Position numbers and translations under genes: made by a program. This document shows positions 1 through 6,079 of a DNA stretch of 10,715 nt, piece after piece. The notes below the pieces were generated by a model, which ran no database searches, was not told where the DNA came from, and saw only the letters and a list, made by a program, of their open reading frames with translations. Origin of the DNA: Planctomycetales bacterium. Lineage in GTDB: Bacteria > Planctomycetota > Planctomycetia > Isosphaerales > Isosphaeraceae. Every line of letters begins with the position of its first letter. Within the stretch, counting starts at the first letter, position 1. The stretch is from NCBI GenBank assembly GCA_027451455.1, contig DAIDJI010000118.1, positions 1 to 10,715 of the forward strand, written 5' to 3'.

Positions 1-1452
1 CGGGCCGTCGGGCTGATCCGCCTCACTGGCGATGGCCGGGCTCGACTGGTAGGCCGACGACTCCGCGATTTGCCCGATCAGTCTCATCAGGTCGTAATTG
101 TGGTCGACAAGGTCCCTCGCCAGGTAATCGAGCAGGTCGGGACTCCAGGGCTCGTTGGCCATCACATCGACCGGATGGACGATCCCGCGGCCCATCAGCC
201 GATGCCAGACCCGATTGACGATCGTCCTGGGGAACCAGCCGTTATCGGGGTGGGTGACCATCCCGGCCAGCTTCTCCAGGCGACGCTCCTGGGGCCAGGC
301 TGGGTCGATCGAGCCCAGTTCGGGCCAGAGGAACTTCGGCGTGGCGATTCGTCCGGTCAACTTGTCGCACCGGGCGATCTCCAGCGGAGACTCGGCGATC
401 ACCGCGGCCAGGCCGTAAGCGTCGTCCAGCTTCCATCGGTCGATGAAGCTGTCGTGGCACGACGCACATTTCATGTTGATCCCGAAAAAGACCTGCGAGA
501 CGTTCTGTGAGAACTGGATCTCGCGGACCTGGCTGGCGTTGACCCGGCCGCGCCACTTGATCCCCTTGATGAACCCTTCCGACTCGGGCGTCGGGCTGAT
601 CAGCTCGCGGACGAACTGATCGTACGGCTTGTTGTCGATCAGCGATTGATAGAGCCAGGCGGAGATCTGCTTGCGGCCTCCGTCGATGTAGCCCGTGCCC
701 TTGTAGTCGTTGCGGAGCAGATCGTTCCAGAAGGTCAGCCAGTGGTCGGCGTAGGCCCGTTGGTCGTCCAGGACGCGCCTGATGAGCCGGGCTCGCTTGC
801 CGGTCGACTCATCCTTCACGAAGGCTTCCAGCTCGCCGGGCGGCGGTAGCAGGCCGATCAGGTCGAGGAAGAGCCGGCGGGCGAAACCGGCGTCGTCGAT
901 TGGCCTGGGGTGGGGGATCTTGTGGGCGTCGAGGTAGGAGTCCACCAGCCGGTCGATCGGGTGGTCGCGGCCGTCGCGGGCGGCGGGAAGCACAGGTCGC
1001 CGGAGCTTCAGCGGGGCGATGTATCGCGAGGCCTTGAAGCTGAACCCCGGCTCCCAGGACGCGCCGCTGTCGATCCAGGCGCGGAGCCTTTCGATTTCGG
1101 AGGCGGTGAGCCTTGGCCCCTTCTGCGGCATCCGAAAGTCAGGCTCGTTGGAGAGGACGCGCTCGATCAGTTCGCTCTGGGCCGACTTGCCCAGGACCAC
1201 CGACTCCGACTTGAGCATGGCCTCGCGGGTGTCGAGTGAGAAGGAGCCCTTGTACTTGCCGTCGGTGTGGCAACTCGCGCAATGGTCCCGGATGATCGGA
1301 GCGATCTCGTGTGCGAAGTCGACGGGACGGGGTCGGTCGCCCGCCCGGGCGAGGCTCGCGCCTGCCAGCCATCCGATCGCCGCGAGGGCCAGGCCCGCGA
1401 ACGGCCGTTTTGCGGCGGTCTTATGAGTACGGCGGCCGTATCCTCTATCCAT
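1..1452 (-). CDS. PSCyt1-DUF1549-DUF1553 (PSD1) planctomycete cytochrome-like surface protein, 3' end cut by window edge
   Basis: The visible 484 residues start at ATG 1452. A GGAGG lies six bases upstream; another in-frame ATG at 1458 sits directly against that GGAGG and is less likely. Residues about 15-37 form a signal peptide ending in ALARA. A haem-type CASCH at residues 58-62 lies in a PSCyt1 domain (opening FAHEIAPIIRDHCASCH). DUF1549/PSCyt2 covers about 160-370 (RLFLDLIGLLPPP) and contains a second CASCH at 329-333. The start of DUF1553/PSD1 (RTIVNRVWHRLMGRGIVHPV) lies near 405-425. The protein is then cut by the left edge; family members usually run to about 750-1100 residues. It is predicted to be exported and to bind c-type haem. 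These families are abundant in Planctomycetes and have no settled biochemical role. It is the last gene of the DUF1559-lipoprotein-PSD1 unit, 62 bases after the lipoprotein gene. Family assignment is very secure; function is not known. Confidence 0.95.
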   Translation of the reverse strand, partial: MDRGYGRRTHKTAAKRPFAGLALAAIGWLAGASLARAGDRPRPVDFAHEIAPIIRDHCASCHTDGKYKGSFSLDTREAMLKSESVVLGKSAQSELIERVLSNEPDFRMPQKGPRLTASEIERLRAWIDSGASWEPGFSFKASRYIAPLKLRRPVLPAARDGRDHPIDRLVDSYLDAHKIPHPRPIDDAGFARRLFLDLIGLLPPPGELEAFVKDESTGKRARLIRRVLDDQRAYADHWLTFWNDLLRNDYKGTGYIDGGRKQISAWLYQSLIDNKPYDQFVRELISPTPESEGFIKGIKWRGRVNASQVREIQFSQNVSQVFFGINMKCASCHDSFIDRWKLDDAYGLAAVIAESPLEIARCDKLTGRIATPKFLWPELGSIDPAWPQERRLEKLAGMVTHPDNGWFPRTIVNRVWHRLMGRGIVHPVDVMANEPWSPDLLDYLARDLVDHNYDLMRLIGQIAESSAYQSSPAIASEADQPDGP

Positions 1453-1472
1453 CGGCATCCTCCGCAAGGGGT

Positions 1473-1510
1473 CCGCGGCCCGCCGCCGGGGCCTTGCCGA
1501 CGGGCCGCGG
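1473..1510 (-). promoter_or_regulatory. Intercistronic hairpin between lipoprotein and PSD1 genes
   Basis: CCGCGGCCCG (1473-1482) and CGGGCCGCGG (1501-1510) are perfect 10-base inverted repeats around an 18-base loop. In the minus-strand transcript the hairpin begins four bases after the lipoprotein stop codon and ends about 20 bases before the PSD1 start. No T tract follows, so it is more likely an mRNA-stabilising, processing or attenuating element than a simple intrinsic terminator. The structure is visible; the role is inferred. Confidence 0.5.
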
Positions 1511-1514
1511 CGGA

Positions 1515-1967
1515 TCAGTCCGTCAAGTCGAAATCGAAGGTGTTGGACCCGGGCTTGACCGTGCTCTTCAGGCCCGACTTCTTTGGGTCCTCGTACTTCT
1601 CGGGGATCGTCCGCTCGACCTTCACGGGCGTCTTTGGAGTATAATCGAGAATCTCCTCCTCATGCGAGAAGATGGAAACCTCGTAATCGCCGACCTCGGC
1701 GCCGTCGCCGGGGTTCTCGGTCTGTAACTTGTAGGCTCCGGTCTGGTCAATCATGCCCGTGGCGTTCCGCTGGCCCGGCTTCGTGGCCACGAACGAGACG
1801 GTCCCCTTGGTGACCGGCTTGCCCTTGTAGGTCACCTTCCCCGAGACGGACGCCATCTCCGGCCCTCCGGCGTCCCCGCAGCCCATCGGCAAGAGCAGGG
1901 CGAGTCCGAGAAAGGGCGCAAGGAAGCTCCGCCGGCGATCGACGCCGGCACGGTTTTGCGATCGCAT
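1515..1967 (-). CDS. Small transthyretin/carboxypeptidase-regulatory-like lipoprotein
   Basis: A 150-residue protein. A basic N-terminus (DRRRS) is followed by a hydrophobic stretch at residues 15-29 and a cysteine at 30 within LLLPMGCGD. This resembles a lipoprotein signal, although the residue at -3 is proline, so the lipobox is not ideal. The mature part has the beta-sandwich pattern SGKVTYKGKPVTKGTVSF followed by a short sheet-rich domain, typical of planctomycete proteins annotated as carboxypeptidase regulatory-like or transthyretin-like. No catalytic residues are evident. The start at 1967 is supported by GGAGA eight bases upstream. It lies between the DUF1559 gene and the PSD1 gene on the same strand, a triplet common in this phylum, and probably acts in the cell envelope. 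The partner or ligand is unknown. Confidence 0.85.
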   Translation of the reverse strand: MRSQNRAGVDRRRSFLAPFLGLALLLPMGCGDAGGPEMASVSGKVTYKGKPVTKGTVSFVATKPGQRNATGMIDQTGAYKLQTENPGDGAEVGDYEVSIFSHEEEILDYTPKTPVKVERTIPEKYEDPKKSGLKSTVKPGSNTFDFDLTD

Positions 1968-1997
1968 CGCTGAATTCTCCGCTAGGTGTTCGACGAA

Positions 1998-2029
1998 CGA
2001 GTCGCGCCGTGATAACCCGGCGCGACTCG
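1998..2029 (-). promoter_or_regulatory. Strong 12-bp hairpin upstream of the lipoprotein gene
   Basis: CGAGTCGCGCCG (1998-2009) and CGGCGCGACTCG (2018-2029) are perfect 12-base inverted repeats with an 8-base loop (TGATAACC on the plus strand). The hairpin lies in the 105-base gap between the DUF1559 gene and the lipoprotein gene, about 30 bases before the lipoprotein start. Only a short TTCGTCG follows in the minus-strand transcript, not a run of T. It could act as a partial terminator or a processing/stability element that makes the DUF1559 message differ in amount from the downstream genes. The structure is certain; the role is inferred. Confidence 0.55.
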
Positions 2030-2051
2030 CGCAGCAGATCCTGTCTCATCC

Positions 2052-2071
2052 CGGGAGGCTCGCCCCTCCCG
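2052..2071 (-). promoter_or_regulatory. Hairpin immediately after the DUF1559 stop codon
   Basis: CGGGAGG (2052-2058) and CCTCCCG (2065-2071) are perfect 7-base inverted repeats with a 6-base loop, beginning one base after the DUF1559 stop codon at 2073-2075. There is no following T tract. Together with the larger stem at 1998-2029 it forms a tandem hairpin pair in one gap, of the kind that often protects the 3' end of an abundant upstream message. Confidence 0.4.
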
Positions 2072-2072
2072 A

Positions 2073-3116
2073 TCAGTACGAGTCGGACGAGATCACCTCG
2101 CCGATGGCACGCGTGCTGAGAGCCTGATACGTGAACATGTTGATCGAGTTCTTGATGAACTTCACCGAGCCGTCGCAGAAGGCGAAGTTGGCACCGCCGG
2201 GGTGCATGCTCCGGAAGCTGTACCAGTGGAACCAGGTGCCCACGTCGCTCCCGCCTGTCTTGACATTGATGCTGCCCTGGCCGGGCACGATTTTCACGTT
2301 CGGCGCCAGGTAGTTGAGTGGGATCGCGGTCGAGCCGACCGTGGCGTTGGCCTCGCACCACTCGTTCCACATGGTCACTCCCATGATCTGCTCGCCGGCC
2401 AGGAAGGTGTTGGAGGTCCCGTCGGTAATCCCCTGGATGCCGACGCCCCAGTCCTGCCGCCAGAAGATACCGGTGCCGGTGGAGTTGGAGGGTGGCTGGG
2501 TGGGGGTTGCCGGATCGCCGAGCTGCGACCCCCGGCAGTAATACCCCTGCGAGGCGCAGAAAATCTGAGTACCCGCGGGGGCACCGCACGCCAGGCAATT
2601 GTCGCCGACGCTCCCGACATACGAGGTCCCCGCCGCCTGCTGGCCGATCACCTCGTCCGAGTTGACCGCGTCAACGGCCGGGCTCGGGTCCGACGGGCAG
2701 AGGAGCCCATTGATCACCGTCATGCGAACGGTCGAGTTCTGCTGGCCCAGTCCCTGCTTCCAGTTGCAGATCTGGTAGGTCCCCCACATGAAGCTAAAGT
2801 TAATATTGTTGTAGAGCGGTTGCTGTTCCATCGTGGGAAGGACGAACACGATCCAGCTCGAATTGTTCCAGTAGTAGGTGTTCGTGGCGTAGCAGGGGTG
2901 CAGGTAGAGGTTCGACGGGAACTGGTTGGCGATCTGGTGGTAGTTGTGGCAGGCCAACCCCAGTTGCTTGAGGTTGTTGACGCACTGGGCGCGGCGAGCG
3001 GCCTCGCGGGCCGCCTGGACCGCGGGTAGCAGCAGGGCGATCAGGACCGCGATGATCGCGATCACCACTAGCAGCTCGATCAGGGTGAAGCCTCGATGTT
3101 TTCTCGGCACCAGCAT
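2073..3116 (-). CDS. DUF1559 (SBP_bac_10) pseudopilin-like protein
   Basis: A 347-residue protein starting at ATG 3116. GGGAG lies nine bases upstream and overlaps the in-frame GTG at 3134 that would give a six-residue longer form, so 3116 is preferred. The N-terminus is a type IV prepilin-like leader: G9 followed by FTLIELLVVIAIIAVLIALL, with glutamate at position 5 of the predicted mature protein (E14). Next comes the family hallmark LPAVQAAREAARR and a long globular domain. Near the C-terminus is the H-x9-DG motif (H305 ... D315-G316, within MHPGGANFAFCDGSVKF). DUF1559 proteins occur in dozens to hundreds of copies per planctomycete genome; they are presumed to be processed by a prepilin peptidase and to act at the envelope, but the function is unsettled. 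It is the first gene of the unit and has its own promoter candidate. Confidence 0.96.
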   Translation of the reverse strand: MLVPRKHRGFTLIELLVVIAIIAVLIALLLPAVQAAREAARRAQCVNNLKQLGLACHNYHQIANQFPSNLYLHPCYATNTYYWNNSSWIVFVLPTMEQQPLYNNINFSFMWGTYQICNWKQGLGQQNSTVRMTVINGLLCPSDPSPAVDAVNSDEVIGQQAAGTSYVGSVGDNCLACGAPAGTQIFCASQGYYCRGSQLGDPATPTQPPSNSTGTGIFWRQDWGVGIQGITDGTSNTFLAGEQIMGVTMWNEWCEANATVGSTAIPLNYLAPNVKIVPGQGSINVKTGGSDVGTWFHWYSFRSMHPGGANFAFCDGSVKFIKNSINMFTYQALSTRAIGEVISSDSY

Positions 3117-3166
3117 GATGAGAAACTCCCACACGAAAGAAGGCGATGTGGAGAATTGGAAGCCTC

Positions 3167-3195
3167 AACGTATCTGCGACATGTTGGCCCGTCAA
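3167..3195 (-). promoter_or_regulatory. Sigma70-like promoter for the DUF1559 unit
   Basis: On the minus strand TTGACG (3195-3190, five of six consensus bases) is followed after exactly 17 bases by TACGTT (3172-3167, which keeps the key first two and last T positions). Transcription would start near 3160, leaving a leader of about 45 bases before the DUF1559 start at 3116. Planctomycete housekeeping promoters broadly follow this consensus, but a match in one intergenic region is suggestive only. Confidence 0.45.
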
Positions 3196-3279
3196 GGCAC
3201 TAGAAACCGGGAAAGAATTCGGATTTTGCGGGCCTGGGATGGCCGAATGCGATCAGCCGGACATTGCGGTACTGCCCCG

Positions 3280-3308
3280 TTTTCGATCGGCCGGAGCCAT
3301 GCTAGGAT
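3280..3308 (+). promoter_or_regulatory. Candidate promoter for the RING/E2 gene cluster
   Basis: TGCTAGGAT at 3300-3308 fits an extended -10 element (TGn followed by TAGGAT). A weak -35-like TTTTCG lies 17 bases upstream at 3280-3285. A start near 3315 would give a leader of about 45 bases to the ATG at 3360, which has GGAGGGG at 3343-3349. It faces away from the DUF1559 promoter, and the 243 bases between the two start codons hold no gene that I can see. Confidence 0.3.
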
Positions 3309-3359
3309 GATCCCGTTGAGTGCTTCGCCGTCGGAAGGAATCGGAGGGGTTGCAGGCCG

Positions 3360-4061
3360 ATGCCAGCCGTCGTCTCGTGTCAGTGCGGGGCTCGCGTACG
3401 GGTTCCCGACGCCCCGGCCGCGGTGGCCGCCCGGTGTCCGAGGTGCAAGGCGGATCTGCCCCTTCCGGGCGTCGGGTCGATCGTTGCCTCGGATCTCTCG
3501 GCAACGGTTGGGGTTGGTGCCATCTGCCCGATCTGCCAGACGACCATCGGGGCTGGCGAGCCGGTTCTTACGTGCCCGCTCTGCGAGCAGGTTCACCACC
3601 GAGAGTGCTGGGACGATGTCGGCGGCTGCGCGACCTACGGCTGCGAGAACGCTCCGAAGGCTGAGAAGGCGGCACCCGCCGAGGTCCCGCTCTCGGCCTG
3701 GGGCGACACCAAGAAATGCCCGGCCTGTGGCGAGTCGATCAAGGCCATCGCTCTCCGGTGCCGATATTGCGGGACGGATTTCGACACGGTCGATCCCCTC
3801 AGCCTGAAGGATCTCCGTCGCAAGGTCGACCGCGAGGAGCGGCTCCAGGCGACCCGGGCGACCGTGGTCACGATCTTCGTCCTGAGCATCCTGGGGTGCC
3901 CGGCGCCGGTGATGATGTTCGTCGCGCCGCTCTTCGTGATCCCGAAAAGGGAGACGATTGCGAGGGCCGGGCCGATCTACGCGGTCATGGGGTATTCCGC
4001 GATCGGGATTTCGGTCTTATATTCAATCCTGATCCTGGGCGTGATGCTGTTCTCGCGATGA
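3360..4061 (+). CDS. Membrane-anchored RING-like (C4HC3) protein with two further zinc ribbons
   Basis: A 233-residue protein. Residues 7-29 form a short zinc ribbon (C7, C9, C26, C29). Residues 56-95 hold a RING-like binuclear domain with ligands C56, C59, C72, C75, H80, C83, C90 and C95, i.e. C-x2-C-x12-C-x2-C-x4-H-x2-C-x6-C-x4-C, close to the prokaryotic RING family 1 type. Residues 120-137 form a second zinc ribbon (C120, C123, C134, C137; KKCPACGE ... CRYCGTDF). Two hydrophobic helices follow at about 168-194 and 206-231, so the zinc domains probably face the cytoplasm. RING domains recruit E2 enzymes in eukaryotes, and an E2-like gene lies two genes downstream in the same tight cluster. 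An E3-like or scaffold role is therefore plausible but inferred; some bacterial RING domains act outside ubiquitin-like pathways. The next gene starts 30 bases downstream. Confidence 0.9.
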   Translation: MPAVVSCQCGARVRVPDAPAAVAARCPRCKADLPLPGVGSIVASDLSATVGVGAICPICQTTIGAGEPVLTCPLCEQVHHRECWDDVGGCATYGCENAPKAEKAAPAEVPLSAWGDTKKCPACGESIKAIALRCRYCGTDFDTVDPLSLKDLRRKVDREERLQATRATVVTIFVLSILGCPAPVMMFVAPLFVIPKRETIARAGPIYAVMGYSAIGISVLYSILILGVMLFSR

Positions 4062-4091
4062 CCGGTCGCGAGCGATCGGAGGGAGGGGCCC

Positions 4092-5402
4092 TTGGGCGCG
4101 TCGAAGGGCAGATCGGTGGCAGCCTCGGAGCGCGAGGCGGGCCTGGGCTGCCCCCACTGCGGCGCCGAGGTTGGACTTGGAGAGGCGGCCGTCGTCTGCC
4201 GGTCGTGCGGGACGGTGCATCACGAACCGTGCTGGGAAGCGCACGACGGCTGCGGGTCGTATCAGTGTGCTCCAGCGCGTCGAGCGGTCCTCGAATCCGA
4301 CGAAGTCGGGCCGGTCCTCCGGATCACGGCGAACGAGATCGACCGTGCGATTCCCCTGGCAGCAGGCGGGTTGCCGCATCGCATGGCCCGGAACGGCCCC
4401 CCGCCGTGTCCCGCTGAGTCTCGCCGGGTCCCGATGAGCCGGCTCGCGATCGCCTCGCTGGTCTGTGGGATCGCCGGCATCCCGCTCTTCGGTCTATTGA
4501 CGGGTGTGGTCGCGGTGCTGCTGGGCGTCCTGGCCCTCGGCGCGATCCAGTCGGGAGCCCGCCGAGGGCTTGGGCTGGCCGTTCCGGGACTCCTGCTCGG
4601 GGTGGTCGACGTCGGCCTCTGGGCGATCCTGCTGTCGACGATCTCGCTGCCCGCGATGGTCAGCGAGCCGATGATGGGTGGCCCACCAGAGATCGAGTCG
4701 ATTCGCGAACTCGATGCGCCGCTCCAGCGGGCGATGCGGGCGAACGTCCTGATCGAGCGTCGGGAGGGGATGGCGCTGCTGGGAGGTCGAGCGATCGGGT
4801 CGGGCGTGATCCTCCGGATCGATCGCGGCGAGGCGCTGATCGTCACCAATCGCCACGTCGTTGACTCGAAGTTCCCGTCCGCAAACGACGGTACGCCGGG
4901 CCAGCTCACACGGCTCGATCCGATGACGGTCCGTATGCTCGGCCAGCCCGAGACAACCGGGCATGTTGTCTGGATGGCCCCCGGCGAGATCGACCTGGCG
5001 CTGGTCCGATGCCCGGCGCCGGCGTCGACGTTCGCGCAGTCGGCGTCCTGGGCCGTTGGCCGGGCGATGCGGGTGGGCGAGCGGGTCTTCGCGATCGGCA
5101 ATCCGCATCACCTCGGATGGACGCATACCCAGGGCGTCATCTCGCAGTTCCGGTCGCGGGATTACGACGGCCGTCGTGTCCGTGTGATCCAGACCCAGGC
5201 CGCCATCAACCCCGGGAACAGCGGCGGCGGACTCTACGACGAGCAAGGGTACTGCCTGGGGATCAACACCTGGACGGCCGACAAGAGTATCTCCGAGGGG
5301 ATTGGCTTCGCGATCGCGCTCGATACCCTCGATGAACTCGCGCCGACGCCACTGCGCGAGGCTGGCTCCGGAGTTTCGCCGAAGGGGGCCGCATCGCCAT
5401 GA
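4092..5402 (+). CDS. RING-like domain fused to DUF4190-type membrane helices and a trypsin-like (S1) serine protease
   Basis: A 436-residue protein that I read as starting at TTG 4092, because a strong purine-rich ribosome site (GGAGGGAGGGG) ends about five bases upstream and no suitable ATG precedes the RING domain. RING-like ligands are C20, C23, C36, C39, H44, C47, C54 and C59, with exactly the same spacing as in the preceding protein. From about residue 115 a DUF4190-like segment (SRLAIASLVCGIAGIPLFG) gives two hydrophobic helices at about 117-140 and 158-185. The protease domain spans about 215-425 with a complete triad: H255 (TNRHVV), D301 (IDLALV) and S377 (NPGNSGGGL). This is HtrA/DegP-like in sequence, but no PDZ domain follows. 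With two helices the RING and protease should lie on the same side of the membrane, probably the cytoplasm, which is unlike periplasmic HtrA. It overlaps the E2-like gene by four bases (ATGA). Confidence 0.92.
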   Translation: MGASKGRSVAASEREAGLGCPHCGAEVGLGEAAVVCRSCGTVHHEPCWEAHDGCGSYQCAPARRAVLESDEVGPVLRITANEIDRAIPLAAGGLPHRMARNGPPPCPAESRRVPMSRLAIASLVCGIAGIPLFGLLTGVVAVLLGVLALGAIQSGARRGLGLAVPGLLLGVVDVGLWAILLSTISLPAMVSEPMMGGPPEIESIRELDAPLQRAMRANVLIERREGMALLGGRAIGSGVILRIDRGEALIVTNRHVVDSKFPSANDGTPGQLTRLDPMTVRMLGQPETTGHVVWMAPGEIDLALVRCPAPASTFAQSASWAVGRAMRVGERVFAIGNPHHLGWTHTQGVISQFRSRDYDGRRVRVIQTQAAINPGNSGGGLYDEQGYCLGINTWTADKSISEGIGFAIALDTLDELAPTPLREAGSGVSPKGAASP

Positions 5403-6079
5403 GCACCGTCCGATTGAAGAGGCTCCAGGCCGATTACGAGAAGCTGCGAGACTACGTCAGCCGGCATCCCCGGTTGCAGTTGATTCAGGCTGACGGGATG
5501 CCACCGGAGCGCTACCAGCTTGAGTATCGCATCCGGAGTTTGCGTCAGGCCGGCGACGACCTGAAGACGATCAAGAGCCACATGGTGGAGATCGCGCTGC
5601 CGCTGAGCTACCCGAAGATGGCGCCCCAGTGCCGGATGCTCACGCCGATCTTCCACCCGAACATTGCCCCGCACGCGATCTGCATCGGCGACCACTGGAG
5701 CCCGGGCGAGCCGCTCTGGTCGATCGTGGCCCGGATCGGCGAGATGATCGCATACCAAAGCTACAACACCAAGAGTCCGCTCAACGGCGAGGCGGCTCGA
5801 TGGGTCGAGTCGCACGTCGACGACCTGCCGCTCGACCCGGTCAGCCTGATGCCCGAGGAGGACGGACCGCAAGCGACCGTTTCTCCACCGGTTCCTCGCC
5901 AGGCTCGCGTTGTGCCTCCGCCGATCGTGCCGACGCCTCCTCCGCTGATACCGGTGGAGGAAGTGGAGCGCCGGTTCGCCTGTCCCCACTGCGAAGCCCC
6001 CTCGCGATGGCGGCCGGAGCTGGCCGGGAAGCCGTTGCGATGTCCTCGATGCCGGAATGTCTTCCGATGCCCGACCTGA
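5399..6079 (+). CDS. Ubiquitin-conjugating enzyme (E2)-like protein with C-terminal zinc ribbon
   Basis: A 226-residue protein. Residues 1-135 have the E2 (UBC) fold signature in order: an N-terminal amphipathic helix (RLKRLQADYEKLRDYV), beta strands ending in LPLSYPKMAP (68-76), the oxyanion motif HPNI (86-89), the presumed catalytic cysteine C95 (ICIGDHW), WSP (100-102), the L..I helix, and SPLNGEAARW (126-135). All key E2 residues are present; the loop between the cysteine and WSP is about three residues shorter than in eukaryotic E2s. A proline-rich linker (about 157-186) leads to a zinc ribbon with C195, C198, C215 and C218, of the kind often appended to planctomycete proteins. The reaction would be thioester transfer of a ubiquitin-like protein from an E1 to a target, with the upstream RING proteins as possible E3 partners. 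No E1 or modifier lies in the window. AAGGGGG lies ten bases upstream, and the ATGA overlap suggests translational coupling to the protease gene. Confidence 0.88.
   Translation: MSTVRLKRLQADYEKLRDYVSRHPRLQLIQADGMPPERYQLEYRIRSLRQAGDDLKTIKSHMVEIALPLSYPKMAPQCRMLTPIFHPNIAPHAICIGDHWSPGEPLWSIVARIGEMIAYQSYNTKSPLNGEAARWVESHVDDLPLDPVSLMPEEDGPQATVSPPVPRQARVVPPPIVPTPPPLIPVEEVERRFACPHCEAPSRWRPELAGKPLRCPRCRNVFRCPT

Noticed and set aside
70..1426. Several plus-strand frames within the PSD1 gene
   Set aside because: They are antisense to a continuous minus-strand frame with two CASCH motifs and clear DUF1549/DUF1553 sequence.
4262..5246. Minus-strand frames opposite the RING-protease gene
   Set aside because: Composition is arginine/serine/proline-rich shadow sequence; the plus-strand frame has intact zinc ligands and a complete catalytic triad.
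5629..6039. Extension of the DUF2752 frame upstream to an ATG at 5629
   Set aside because: That stretch is entirely inside the E2-like gene in another frame and reads as arginine/proline-rich shadow sequence; the conserved part begins after 6067.
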